64,000 nucleotides of DNA from assembly GCA_930367215.1 (NCBI GenBank), contig OV884056.1:198069310-198133309 (forward strand). The letters run 5' to 3'. A program made the position numbers and the translations under genes. The notes under the pieces were generated by a model. That model was not told the origin of the DNA, did no database searches, and saw nothing but the letters and a program-made list of their open reading frames with translations. The DNA comes from Pollenia angustigena (Eukaryota; Arthropoda; Insecta; Diptera; Polleniidae). Position 1 is the stretch's first letter, and each line of letters begins with the position of its first letter. This document shows, in pieces, positions 12,300 to 24,094 of this stretch.

Positions 12300-12662
12300 A
12301 ATGTAACGGATAATATTTTTGCGGAACATTTTAACCCCTCAAATCCTCTTTTTTTAAAGAAGTACAAAAAAGACCCATACCTAGCGGAATTAGAGGATTA
12401 AAATGATATACAAAAATGTTCTCCGTAACATTTTACATACATTTGCTGAACACATTTTATACCTTAAATGTAATGGTCACATGGTTTCTTATGCTGATTA
12501 GTGATAAGAATGTACCGGAGCTGGGAAACTTTAACCCGTCTTCAAATAAAATTCAGATGTAAATTTTTAAAACGCCGGTACACGTGTCTTTTTTTTTTTT
12601 GTCTCCTCTATCAAAATGTATAGGCCCGACCTTGTAATTTTTTTTTTTTGCGTTGTACAGTG
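12300..12662 (-). repeat. Right long terminal inverted repeat of the 9.6-12.7 kb element
   Basis: Inverted partner of 9584-9950, ending GTTGTACAGTG. The arms have diverged by several point changes and small indels, indicating an old insertion. Confidence 0.65.
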
Positions 12663-12984
12663 TAATTTTTTCTGAATAGTCTATTGCGTAGAAAAAAATA
12701 ATTTTTATATTTGAATACGAAAATCGCATATTTGATAAAAAAAAAAGTTTTGAATTTTTGCGATGTCAATTTTTGCGGTATTGATAAAAAAGTTTGTAGC
12801 TATAGTTATTGAATTTTTAGTTAACAATCAAGTTTATTGAGTCAATAAAAAAAGTTGTTGTCCAAACAAATTTTTTTTCAATAATATTTGTTAAAATAAA
12901 TTGTTGGAAATTTTGAATAATACAAACAAACAAAATGTTTATCGAATCTTTATTTATTTATTTATTAATGATGATAAATACACT

Positions 12985-13110
12985 AAAATTTATTATGGGG
13001 TTGCTTCGGCCAGATCATCAGGAAACCTTTTTCCAAACACTTTGGCCAAACTAAATATATTATACAAATAAAACTGTTAAGCGGATGAGAATTATAAATG
13101 GAAAAGAGTT
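12985..13110 (-). repeat. Partial copy of the GATCTGGC repeat family
   Basis: It shares the core CCAGATCATCAGGAAAC...CAAATAAAACTGTTAAGCG with the fuller copies at 16066, 17281, 29455 and 59445. It is truncated at both ends. Confidence 0.6.
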
Positions 13111-16065
13111 GTAAAAATATTGTATTTACTTTGATTCAAACTGTGTTGTTAAAAATTTTCTTAAGATATTTTTTTCTGTGTGTTTTTTGTTGTTTTATTA
13201 GTATTATTTACTCTCAACGCTTTAGACTTAGCAATATTTATTTGTAGACCGGCTTTTGCTGCTATTTGTACTACTGTTGTCTTAACCTGCATATCCTTAA
13301 AGTCTTATAACATATACGTATATGGATCCAAATAAAGGAGTTGATTTAACTCGGCTTTCCGTCCTTCAGTTTGCCTGTCCGCGTATATGTTGTACCGGGA
13401 TTCCTAAGACTTCAGATATAATGGGGATAAGGTTGTTATATATTTTTACCCCGCAGAGTCTGGAATAGTTTGCTACTATAATTCATTCGGATCCATCCAC
13501 AAATGGCTGAGATACATGAAAAACCACGACTGGCCCTAATTGTGAACCATAACTTTTAGGATTTCAGAATTTAAGATTTTATCGATTGAACGATTTTTGT
13601 AAAAAAGTTCACACAATTTATTTCTAGAATGAATTTAGCTTGAACTATCGTGTAAAGATATTAATAAGGAGTAAACTACAAGTATCAGGAAAAGCTCTTA
13701 AACTCATCTATTAGGAAAATGATAACTTAAATGCAAACACTTTATGTTAACGTGCTTCAGTTAAACTTTATTTAAAATTAAAAACATAACATACTTTTAA
13801 TAATAACAACATTTTCTCGAATCAAGTATAGAAAGACTTTTAACTTATCCATATTCAATCCCGAATTCGTACTTGTAATAATCCGAAAAACTAAGATTGA
13901 ATCAATCTCAAAATGCGCTTGATTCAAGAATTATAATTTTGATTTAATTCCGAAATCGTACTTGAATTATTTATTATGATTGATTTACTTACCCGTTTAA
14001 TACCTTACAGAATTTTTCAATTATAAAACACCAGCATCATTCGCGATATGATTTTTGTTTTAAAAACTTAATGTGCATATTTAACTGAAAATATAAACTA
14101 AATGAGAAGCAAGAGTTCTCAATTTTACTTTTTAAACATTATAATAATGTGTTTTCGGCTTGTTCTGCTGTTTTTGGTGTTTCTGCACACAGCAAGACAA
14201 TCGTTTTTTAACCACTTGTGTGGTGTTGTTGTAGTTTCTGCAACAAACTGATAAGTCAAATGAGATTAAAACGCTCAATTTATAATTTTACTCTCTAAGT
14301 GGCACTACCAACGAAAAGTTTAATCCTTTTCTTACTTGGTTTAAGAATTTTGAACTTATTTTAAGAAATTCCGGGATTCATTTTCGAAAGTTTTCCCATT
14401 AAGGACGGTTTTAAGTACGTTTAAGTGTTATTCGTATTCGAGTTTTTGAGTATGACTCGTACTTAAAGTAAATATAAAAAACTTAAGTTTTCCCGAATTT
14501 TTTCTTTCTTTGAATGAATATTCTAAATTCCCACAATTGTAAACTTATCCACTGATAATCTTATCAAGCTTTAAACATAATTGTCATCACCACCAACCAA
14601 CACCACCACCTAAGTAAATAAAATAACGAAGAAACTGTACGTATGTACAAACAGAAAAACAAAAAAGCTATTTCATGTTATTTGATTAAGCTGTTAAAAG
14701 ATGCTTGCTTCATGCAGCAAACAATCAACATACAGCATAATACATACAACACACATTAGTCTTCATCATCATTTGCATCTCGGAATAGAGTACAAATAAA
14801 AAAATAAAAAAAAGCATTTTAAACCAAAGCCGAGCGATTATCACCGCAAAAACAGCTGTAGGAAAATGCTCGAAAAAAATGATACAATCGATGATGCCTC
14901 TAAGTCTGGCATCGAAATGTGGTAAAACATGGCAAGAAACACATACACAGACACATTTAAAGAAAAATAATAAAATCATGATGCCAACACTCACATTCAT
15001 AAAAGCGTTACGATAAATATTTATAAATAAAATATCTATGATGATCGTCATCGTGATAAAGCAAAACAAATAATGTACAGTATGTGTACATCCGTAGTTT
15101 CAATCCGTATTTATTATAAGAAAATTTTGGGAAAGTTTTTTTTATTGCATTTTCTTACAAAGTGTTTGGCTTTATAGCTCATGCATCATAATGCAAATAG
15201 TATGAACTTTTGGAAAAAAATCCAAATGAAAACGTATGTGCAACATTCAAGTACAAATGTTTTTCTTATTTGTAATGCATACCACACCTATTTGCACGTT
15301 TGCGTATTTAGCAAATCAACTACATCATCAAAAACAACAACAACAACAGTGAATACATAATAAAAAGCAAAACAAACCATATGAAATCTCTATTAGATAA
15401 ACTACAGATAAGATGAGGAGTCCAAGAGTATCTTGTAAATATCGACATGTTTTTTTCACTTTAATTTTTTATTCGACTTGTGTCTCCAACTTGAACATTA
15501 TGAAAATCTAGTTAAATAATTGACATTTGTCAAGTGTTGTTTTATTTGTATGCAAATGACTTGTACAATATATTGTATTTTTTTTTCTCTATCTCTAAAC
15601 ATTTGTGTTCAATTATTTGTTTATTTTAATATGGAGACATTTTTATTTTTATTTATAGTCCAAATAAAAGATTTTTCATGATAAATACGGATGCGGCGGT
15701 GTAAAGGAATGAATTCTTTTAAAATGGTCCCATAAACTCCTTTTAAACACATTCATCCACACTAATTATAACAATTTAAAGCTTCAAGTTCGGTATAGAA
15801 TAACCAGAAAACACGGGACTTACAACAAATGACGTATCACATACACATGGTTTTTGTCTTTAATAACTTGTATTGCATCTTTCAGGGTAAACATCTGTCA
15901 TTTATTCCCACTTGTTCAAGAAACGAAACAATGTAAACGGCATAAAGTTCGAAAATAATGATTAAGATGCATTACAAAATTGCGATTGTTGCCAAACTCA
16001 GAAAGGAGTTAAAAAATCGTTGGGATCAACTGAAGAAGTAATCTTAAATTATAAGATTTTATTTG
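13111..16065. other. Long AT-rich stretch without recognisable genes
   Basis: It contains CAA/CCA-repeat patches (14590-14615, 15330-15350) and TCGTACTTGAA-like words repeated near 13870 and 13955. A minus-strand open frame of 114 codons at 14725-15069 uses a non-ATG start and encodes Ile/Phe/Cys-rich low-complexity sequence. I do not support it as a gene. A less AT-rich patch at 13320-13520 with CGTCCTTCAGTTTGCCTGTCC may be a decayed DINE-like repeat. Confidence 0.4.
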
Positions 16066-16330
16066 TCGTGCTTAGTTCCCAATTGTTTTTCTTGATAAAA
16101 ACACTGAAATTTATTGCTAAAGGGATAAACTATTCCTGTGCGCATTTCACTGATTGCTTAGGCCAGATCGTCAGGAAACTTTATCCAAATATTTAAGAAA
16201 AACTAAAGATATTTGACAAATAAAACTGTTAAGCGAATAAGAATTATAAGCAACAGTTTTAGTTGTAACAATATCAAAGATTAAACAAAAACAACAACAA
16301 TAAACAGTGAGTTTATCTCTTCTTACATTC
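16066..16330 (-). repeat. GATCTGGC repeat family, copy A
   Basis: About 265 bases homologous (inverted) to 17281-17545 and 29455-29720. Read on the minus strand, it runs from a CACTGTTTATTG start through AACAGTTTTATTT and CCTGACGATCTGGCCTAAGC to a tail with ATAAATTTCAGTGTTTTTATCAAG. It is repeated in the window but has no ORF and no clear terminal inverted repeats. It could be a non-autonomous element of unknown class. Confidence 0.7.
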
Positions 16331-16872
16331 CCCACTACAACTGATTGGAATTCTTCCAACATTAATTGTAGTTGTTAGTAGGTTAAGAAAAAACAAAATG
16401 AAAACAAAAACAACTTGCTTTATCGTTTTCGCAAAAAATAAAACATGTTGCCAGTTTAGTTTTTTTAGCCGTGCACTTGCCAGTTTATTATCAAAGTAAT
16501 TTTTTTGGGAATACAAAATTTTTAATTTACAAGATTTTGTTTGTCGTGCTGCAACAATAAATTTCAGTGTTTTTATCAAGAATAAAAATTGTTGTATTCC
16601 CAAAAAAAAAATTGACTTGGGTATTTTTAAAACGTCTGCAGACAGCAGCGCTCCACCAGATTAAAGGCAATTGGGTAAAACACAAGCGGAGAGAAGTTAA
16701 ATGACCATTTTGCATTTGCTTAAACTTCATAAAAAGAAGTTATTCTTCCATCGTTACGACAAACCGCAGCGCAAGAAATCGGTTTAGTTAAATACAACAA
16801 TAGGTCCACCATTGCTATTGCACTTTAGTCGTCATTATTTCTTTTGGCATGGTCTTAATAGCTAATGTGTAC
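16331..16872. other. AT-rich stretch with a partial GATCTGGC-family tail
   Basis: A second tail piece of the same family (CAACAATAAATTTCAGTGTTTTTATCAAG) lies at about 16550-16600, suggesting rearrangement of copy A. The remainder has no assignable feature. Confidence 0.4.
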
Positions 16873-17278
16873 TAGACTGGTCGCAATTTTTTTTTTAAAT
16901 TTAATTGTTTGCGCTGCTTAAAATATAAAGTTTGGTGTAAGAAATCATGATCTAATTTTTCAGGTCAATCCGACGGTGCCTAGCCGTGCAAGGTGGGGCC
17001 CAAAGTTCCCCATATTATAAGAAAACATCTTTTCTATCAGATCTTTATAGTTATACTAGTTGAAAAGCCGAAAATCAAAAATATGACTACGCTACGATCT
17101 TCGGCAGAGAAAGTACTTCAAGTGTGCCAAATTTCAGCTTCCTATGTCATCAGATGGCTTCAGAAAGTTGCGGAAAGAATAGGACATACATGCAAACATC
17201 CTGACATACTAAGAAATTATATATTGTATAGATAGATTAACATTGTTCGCGCAACTAAAAAACGCTTTAGCTTATTGA
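16873..17278 (+). mobile_element. Truncated hAT-like element end (TAGACTGGTCGCA family)
   Basis: It starts TAGACTGGTCGCAATTTTTT. It is colinear with the left parts of 26504-28225 and 40623-41562 through GGGGCCCAAAGTTCCCCA and TATCAGATCTTTATAG to GATAGATTAACAT. It stops at 17278, where a GATCTGGC-family copy begins, so the right half is lost. The roughly 80-codon open frame common to all copies (16993-17235 here) lies within this shared transposon sequence. It has no known homologue, and I treat it as incidental. Confidence 0.75.
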
Positions 17279-17280
17279 AA

Positions 17281-17545
17281 AACTCACTGTTTATTGATGT
17301 TGCTTTTGTTAAACATTTGTTATTGTTACAAGTAAAACTGGGGTTTAAAATTCTTATTTGATTAACAGTTTTATTTAATATTAATATATTATTTGTTTAA
17401 TATATTTAGTTTTTCTAAATCTTTGGATGAAGTTTCCTGACGATCTGGCTTAAGCAACAAGTGAAATGCCCATAAGAATAGCTTATCCCATCAACAATAA
17501 ATTTCAGTTTATCAATAGTATGAAATGGGAATTTAGCACATTTGA
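17281..17545 (+). repeat. GATCTGGC repeat family, copy B
   Basis: Direct-orientation copy abutting the truncated hAT-like end at 16873-17278. It contains CCTGACGATCTGGCTTAAGC and CATCAACAATAAATTTCAG. Confidence 0.7.
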
Positions 17546-17649
17546 ACGAAATCTAAAATTCAGTTACTTTGTTTTTAATCTTTATAATATTAATTTAAAA
17601 TATTAATCATCTTTGTAATTTTGTATAATAAAGAACTTTCTCTACTTGA

Positions 17650-18430
17650 GTTAATTTGACCTTGAATTTAAATTTAATATACGTATCGGTATCGGCATCG
17701 CCGATATTTCTTTCTGAGTATCGGTATCTCCCTTAGATTTTAGGCATAAACTACAGCCACCACGTGAACCACAAAACTATATCTTCAAAGAAGAGCAAGG
17801 CTTGCGCAAAGACAGTCATCCTGAAAGAAAGGAAGCATTTTCCGCAAGAAGCATACTAACAGAAGCTTCAGCCATTAGGCATTCCGGTGCTTGCACTCAC
17901 CGGCAGCTACTGACACCCGTTGCACCAGAAGAGAATGTACTCTGGTGTTACTTCGAACTCTTTTAATCCTTTGAAGCCCAAAAAACGTGTTATTTGGATG
18001 TTTGGCGCATCTCAAGTTGCATTGCACCTGTTATTTTCCCAGCATTGACTTCGCCTCCTAAGAGGCGCTGCACATCCCCCGGAAAGTCTAAGATACTGTT
18101 TTGCCATGCTATTAAGCTTTCAAGGGCAAGCAGTTTTAAGCCCAAAACAAGCCTGGCTATTAGGTGTTATATTGGGTCTTTAAAATTGCAGGGTCTAAAG
18201 ATTTCCTTTAAAACAAATTGGATTAAAATTGGTCGTGGTTTACTTAATGTCTGCTCATTGCCTCCATATCCTTTAAGGTAATAATGAAAAGAGGGATTTA
18301 AGAGAATTGTTCCAGATAGCCTGGAGTACCTTCCATTTGTGCCATAACTAACTTTGCTTTTAACCCCGATACGACATAAAAGTTCTACTAACGCCTCTGT
18401 GTGTGTACATCTACACACATATCGAGCCCT
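17650..18430. other. Unidentified stretch of higher GC, probably a decayed element
   Basis: Base composition rises clearly above the flanks, and several open frames of 80-95 codons overlap on both strands (17994-18281 plus, 18167-18418 minus). A minus-strand frame includes FPGDVQRLLGGEVNAGKITG, broken by stops on both sides. Repeated TATCGG words occur at 17680-17725. This looks like an old coding segment of a transposon. I cannot name the family and see no host exon. Confidence 0.35.
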
Positions 18431-18439
18431 TGCCTCAAA

Positions 18440-18640
18440 AAAAGCTTAACCGACAAAAACACAATTATGAAGGTGATATTTTTATTTATTTTTTTTTTTT
18501 ATAAAAATTGTGTATGAAGGTTGTCGCTTAAGCTAAAATTAATTTTGCTATAAACTCGTAACGATACCTTATGTGACCGTGACATTTTAGCAGATAATGC
18601 AAGGGCTGCCAATAAATTTATTTATTAAAAACAAATTGGA
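18440..18640. repeat. Partial copy of the 50.4-kb MITE
   Basis: It shares GTCGCTTA.RCTAAAAT, TTTGCTATAAA.TCGTAACG, TTATGTGACC and TTTTAGCAGATRATGCAAG with 50460-50600. The CCCTAACAGCG inverted ends seen there are not present here. Confidence 0.6.
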
Positions 18641-18846
18641 AATGATGAAAAGGAAAGACATGCAAAAAACATTGTTTTAATCAAAGCTAAGATTTTATGA
18701 AAATTTTATCGTTTTCACCAATTGCAAATAGGAAACGGAAATAGGAAGTTTTAATCCTGTAGTAAAAGAAAGGAATTATCACTTTTCCAAATTGAGCATC
18801 TTTAATCAGTTTCGCACTTAAATATAAATGTATGAGCGGCAGACCT

Positions 18847-19074
18847 GGGGCCTAATTACCGCATTCGATATCGAGTAAGCTATCGCATTTTTCTGCATAC
18901 GATAGACACTGACGTATCGAATGAAAACTAGAGCGATGTAATGTCTTTTGTTACTCGATATCGAATGCTATCATCTCAAATTACGATACATTTCATTCAA
19001 TATCGGGAGTCATAATACCAAAATAAAAAAATTCGATAAATTTTGCTCGATATCGTATGCGGTAATTAGACCCT
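18847..19074. mobile_element. 228-bp palindromic MITE (GGGCCTAATTACCGCAT ends)
   Basis: The left end GGGCCTAATTACCGCATTCG is mirrored at the right end by ...ATGCGGTAATTAGACCC. CGATATCGA words recur inside. A related, shorter hairpin lies at 59024-59118. It has no ORF. No clear target duplication is visible. Confidence 0.75.
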
Positions 19075-19930
19075 TGTGTTGTCAATGAATAATTTTGGAA
19101 AACTTCCAGATTATTTTAACATAAGGTGGTTTTTGGTACGGAATGACCCATTGTGGAATGTGTGATATAAATCACGTCTTTTGATTAATTAATTTTTTGA
19201 TTAATTTAATTAATTAATGCTAAATTTTAAGAAAGGTAATAACTTGAATGCTGAAAAATTTAATTACATTCGCCTGTATTTATAAAAAAATTTTAAATTT
19301 AATAAAGGTGTACAAAACAAGAAGAATTTTATCTTCAGAACTTGGCTTTAGTGACATTTTATGGAAATTAATTTAGTTCCTTTTAAACTCTGTAAATTGT
19401 TGTTTTGTGATTGTTTGTGCATTAAAAAATCAATATTATTTTTGCTTGATTTAGTTTATTTTAATTTTAAAAGAGTTATCACTTTAATGGTGGCAACACA
19501 ACAACTAAATAAATTAATTTCTTATTGAATACTTTCCCATTAAGAAACAAAAATTTGTTTTCTTTTATAGATATTTGTTGTTTTTTTTTAATTGTATCTT
19601 AGATTTCGTTCACATAATAGAAAAGAAACTCCCACTGTGACCGTTGATTTGTTATTTTGGTTTCATAAATTTGTTTTGATTTTAGATTATGAGTTATTTA
19701 AAAAAAAATTTAAAGAAATAAAAAGAAATCGACTAGAAAAACTGTATTGATTTAGAAGACTTGTAGAGAGTAAAATTTAGGAAATTTTTTATTGTTATTG
19801 GATATGCTCAGTATTAGGGTTTCTATGTGGGGGAAAAATGCCCGGAAATCTAATAAAAATATTTTTGTGATCTTCGAAAATTTAATTCTGGAAAACTTTG
19901 ATAACTTCATTATTAGATTCTGTGATTAAT
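19075..19930. other. AT-rich stretch, no gene seen
   Basis: AT-rich homopolymer-dominated DNA with no coding or RNA signal that I can support. Confidence 0.5.
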
Positions 19931-20410
19931 GAAATGATATTTATTCCCACACCACCAAGGGGGAGTGGGTCGTAGATCCAACTTTTAGTATACCAATTTA
20001 CTCATTAGCCATTTTGAATCGTTCAACCGATGACCGTCCGGCTGGTTGGTTGTCCATGTAAATTTCTTACGCAAAGTACGGGGCGTCATTTTGAAGATAA
20101 TTTAATAAAATATAAAATTTAGTATGTGCATTTTTATTGTCATAAGGGCCAACTCTTTTGAAAATGGTGACAATGCATGGGTTCATAATTTCACACAGAC
20201 CCCACAAAAGCCTCTTTCCGGAAAAGAGTCGTTGTGGCCATAAACCATATCGACCCATTTGCGCGATATTATCGTATATGCCAATTTTTTTGAAATTGAG
20301 TTTTTGATGCAATCTTGTTCTACATTCAAAGAGACGTCGCCTGACATAATATTGTAGGCGAATTCCACTTCGTTGCTCCAAAAATTGAATGTATATTTTC
20401 ATATTTACAT
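19931..20410 (-). repeat. Decayed copy of the 35.8-kb repeat family, with an overlapping open frame
   Basis: On the minus strand, the end of this stretch (ATGACGCCCCGTACTTTGCGTAAG..., CAGCCGGACGGTCATCGGTTGAACG) corresponds to 36045-36120 of the family-2 repeat. An ATG-started minus frame at 20402-20067 (111 codons) and a second frame overlap here. Neither resembles a protein I know, and both run into the shared repeat end. I list it as transposon-derived sequence. The upstream part (20180-20400) may be the decayed coding part of some element. Confidence 0.45.
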
Positions 20411-20823
20411 TGCAAGTGATAGCAGAGAAAAGTATAAAAATGGCTCTCTTGTAAAATTTGGTTTTTGTAACAAACGATAATTTCGCTAAAAAGGGGGTCG
20501 ATATTATTGTGTTGGTATTTAGATTAAATTTTGTTCAAGCCTATTTTATTGAAATCTGAATTACTTATCGCATTTCATTGGCGGTCTTTATTTTACTATA
20601 GATGTCATACAAATACCACTTCCGAAAATATCTTTTTACTTCCTAATAAATGTGCGAATGGAAGGTAAAAGTTGGCGACAATAACTTTTACGATAGCTTC
20701 TGTAGCATGGCAAAATGCTGTGCTGGTAGGTCCAGAAATGACTTTAGGTACCATGTAAACGCCTTCCTGAAATTACTTATAGACAAAAACAACAACTTTC
20801 ATATATATAGATATACACATTTA

Positions 20824-21215
20824 CACTCAAAATATTATGTAGTTAAATTCAAACGAAAATTCATTTTAAACAAATTAAAATTCATTTAAAAAACGGATCA
20901 TTTATATTTCATTTAAAACAAATGATTTTTACAGTAATTTTAAAATTTTTTATTTATTTAACAGCATATTCCTTAAAATTGAATAGTTTTTACTTTAAAA
21001 AAATACATTTTAACCGACAAAAATCAAACAACATAAAAAAATAAATACAGAAAAACATTATTTTTTGGTAGTTTGTTTTATGAATAACAAACAGAAATGT
21101 TAAAAATTAAAATTATTCGTAAAATAACTTTATTTTTATTCAAATTTAACTGTACGGAAAACGAGTTTAATAACCCACAATCAGTTACTGTAATAATTTT
21201 ATAAGTGTGTCTATA
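20824..21215. repeat. AT-rich inverted-end repeat, copy A of the CACTCA(C)AATATT family
   Basis: The left end CACTCAAAATATTATG and right end GTAATAATTTTATAAGTGTG resemble those of 32573-33559. Internal words such as TTCAATTTAAC.G and CATATTCC are shared. Terminal pairing is weak, so the limits are approximate. Confidence 0.45.
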
Positions 21216-21742
21216 CAAGTGTTTGCCTAATGGTCGAAATTCGGCCATAATATTTTTTAATATGAAGAAAATATAGTATATCTAACTGGTTTGCCTGTGT
21301 CGATTTATATATGTATAAGATTTTTTTGCCGAAATATTCGAAAACCGGTTTTTTGAAACTGTCGTATAATCGACCAACCTATTTTTTATTATTTGATAAT
21401 TGGAAAAAACAAATTTTATATTTATGTGTTAAACATATGTATTAGTAGCAAATTAGAACGCTTATAACTTATAAAATATAAATTATCGAACAGATTTTAA
21501 TTAAATATATATTTTGCACTTCTGTGATTAAATACCTTTCAAATGGGATATATTTTCTTTAAATTGGTTGACATACAGAGGAGAAAAGTGTTCTTAACTG
21601 TTTTGCCTTAGCCGATTTATATATAGATAATATTTAATACAATAGATGAATTTAAGCTTATAACACAATATTTTCCTGGCGGGTCCATTACCGCTCATGG
21701 GTACAAAATGGGGTCCAGTGTCTAAAATTTGTCAGTTAATAC

Positions 21743-23271
21743 TAGGGTATTCATTCGGTTAACCGTTAATCGGTTAACCGATTAATTACTACCCGATTAA
21801 CAGATCGGTAAATTTAAAATTGGCTTTTTTCGATTAACAAAATTTTTAATTTTTTTGTAGTATTTTAACATACATATATTTTGTGTTTTACAAAAATGTA
21901 TTTGTATATTAAAATATTTTTTCCTTCTTGATATACATTCTTTAAATACAGTACGAGATAAGAATATGCTCGGTGGTGAGCTTTGCCAGGATGAGTCAGA
22001 TGATGAACTGACAATAAGATAAACTCTCGATTGTAACACAAACAATCTTTTAACAGAATTTGGTTAATTAATTAACCGAAGCAATTAGAAGTGTTTAAAA
22101 TTAAAAAAATTAAACTTATATCTAATTATGTCATAATGGAGGATATTAAATGTTTAGAGAAATACTGGAAAAAAATTGAGAAATAAGATAAGCTGCATTA
22201 GGGATTCCTTTCGAGATCTCCCTTTCATTCGTGAACATATGTACTTCTATGCCAAAGTTCATGTTTCTAGATAAAAAAAACAACCAGTTGAAAAACAAAA
22301 AAGTACCAAAAAGTTATTCTCATCCGTTCATGAAATTCCATGTTGAATTATTTTTATAGGTGCAATATTAATGACAATTGAAAAAATTACCAGTTAACGA
22401 ACAAAAAGTACCAAAAAGACACCTCATACAGACTCTCATTCACTGAGGACCTTGCATGTCTGAGGACCTTAGGTCCAATTTTTTAGATTAGTTTCGAATG
22501 TGATATTAACTTTATTTATATGTTTATTGTTTTAAAAGATAGATGGGGTGACAAAAAATTTCCCAAATTACAGGTTTTACCCGTTTACTCCCTAAAAAGG
22601 CCAAAATTCTGAAAAGTACCAGACACCTGACGGCTTATTTTTCTAAAGAGCAACGATAGGTAGTACATTTTTTTGTATCTCTTTTAGTTATGGATATATA
22701 ATATAACCGAATTTATCCGTTTTTACCCTTTTTACCCCCTTAACATTCGAACAAACTTTCATGAAAAGAACGCATATAATATTCCCTGAATTCTCGGGAG
22801 TTGCAATGTTTAGGTTTAACATTTTGACCCAAAGAACTTGAGACCGGATTTTTGTATATTTTGCTCTTTCTGTCTTACTGCCTACGTTAACGTTCGAAAT
22901 CGATGAGCAGGCTATTAGTTTTCGAAACAACGCCGTTTTAAACTTCTAATGCTTCTGTTTTTCAAGACACTATGGAGTTACCTAGTTTTGTCAAAAATGC
23001 ATGGAGCTATCTACTTTTTACATACAAATTTTGTTCAAGAATTGTTTTTTTGTTATGCCATTGTTTTTTTTTTTTACTAAAAAAAACCAAATTATAAATC
23101 ATTTTTGCATTTTTATATATTGATATTACTTAATTTATAACAAAACTTTATTAATCGGTTAACCGATCAATTACAAAATTAACCGATTAGAAACCGATTA
23201 AACCAAAACCTCGGTTAATTAATCGAGCGATTCACCGATTAAAGAAAAAGCCCGATTAAATGAATACCCTA
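21743..23271. mobile_element. hAT-type element with perfect 8-bp target duplication (GTTAATAC)
   Basis: The ends TAGGGTATTCATTCGG and ...TGAATACCCTA are inverted repeats. They are followed inward by clustered CGGTTAACCGATTAA words (21757-21830 and 23150-23260). The flanks GTTAATAC at 21735-21742 and 23272-23279 are identical. A short plus frame near 21960-22020 ends in acidic residues (DESDDEL) before a stop. It could be a transposase tail, but this is weak. Direct repeats ACCAGTT.A..AACAAAAAAGTACC occur at about 22283 and 22391. The element at 59920-62669 belongs to the same family, sharing the ends and an internal CAATTAGAAGTGTT block. Confidence 0.9.
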
Positions 23272-23279
23272 GTTAATAC

Positions 23280-24090
23280 CGTGGTGTATGGTATCCTATG
23301 ATCCGGCACGACCGACTATACTTTCTTACTTGTTTTTTTAATAGTTTTTACCAACGAATTGTATTAATTTAGTAGTGTGGGAAGGCTACTTTAAACGTAG
23401 CGTTAAAATACAGCTGGGCTGCTTTTCTTCTTAAGCTAAGGTTACACTTGTCCTCATTTCTTTGAATTCCAATATTTATTTTGATTTTAACCCCACATCT
23501 TACAAAAAACAATTTCGTTGCTATATCTAGTAGTGTAATAAGTTAATTTTGTGATATTAAGATAATGTTAAATCTGACTAACTATTAACGAAAGTAGAGG
23601 TTTAGCTTATTTGGTCAAAGGTTTAAAAATTAGTGAAAGAAATGTCTAAAGTAGCTTACGTTTTTTGACGTTTTCACTAACTTAATAAACATACAATGTT
23701 GTATTTTAATTGTTGGGCTTGTCAAAGAATCGACGCCTTCGGATAAATGAATTCGCCCTAAAAGGCAGGCCTCATAATAACTGGAATTTTATTGAAAGGC
23801 TTATGTATCAAACAAATTGCGAACTGTTATTTTTACACAAGGTGTACATGGATATACAGATGCGCAGCCGCACGACACACGGACATGACTCTGTCCAACA
23901 AAAAAAATTATTCAAGGCATTACAAGCTAATAATTATACTCTACAAGCCCACATGGTGGTTGAGAGCATAATTATATATTTTCAGACAAAAATCTTTTAT
24001 ACCTTCTTACATTTTTCCTTTTACAAAATTTCCGAAATTTACTGGGAAAAAATAAATAATTTTCCCTCTCCCTAAGAACAAGAACCGCCT
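23280..24090. other. Stretch without supported genes
   Basis: AT-rich sequence. A plus-strand open frame of about 120 codons (23710-24075) begins at a non-ATG codon, has no recognised domain, and is not supported as a gene. Confidence 0.4.
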
Positions 24091-24094
24091 TTAA

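Larger units (their letters stand above)
9584..12662. mobile_element. DNA element with long (about 370 bp) terminal inverted repeats
   Basis: Sequence at 9584-9950 is repeated in inverted orientation at about 12300-12662. Aligned blocks include CACAGTACAAC / CACTGTACAAC at the tips, GATAGAGGAGAC, CATCTGAATTTTATTTGA, GTTAAAGTTTCCCAGC and GGGTTAAAA.GTTCCGCAAA. Roughly four of five bases match by eye. The interior of about 2.3 kb holds a small Cys-rich exon on the minus strand (11347-11482) and a nested MITE (11483-11930). Flanks TAA/TAA do not give a clear target duplication. CAC(A/T)GTA tips resemble those of Transib-like elements, but no transposase core was seen, so the superfamily is open. 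Confidence 0.7.

Noticed and set aside
14725..15069. 114-codon minus-strand open frame
   Set aside because: Non-ATG start, Ile/Phe/Cys-rich low-complexity translation of AT-rich DNA.
16993..17235. 80-codon open frame seen again at 27859-28110 and 40743-40985
   Set aside because: Lies in the shared end of a hAT-like family, has no recognised domain, and is conserved only because the DNA is repeated.
20067..20402. 111-codon ATG-started minus-strand frame as a host gene
   Set aside because: Its end runs into sequence shared with the 35.8-kb repeat, and a second frame overlaps it; more likely transposon-derived.
23710..24075. 121-codon plus-strand open frame
   Set aside because: Begins at a non-ATG codon, no motifs, AT-rich tail; length is plausible by chance over 64 kb.
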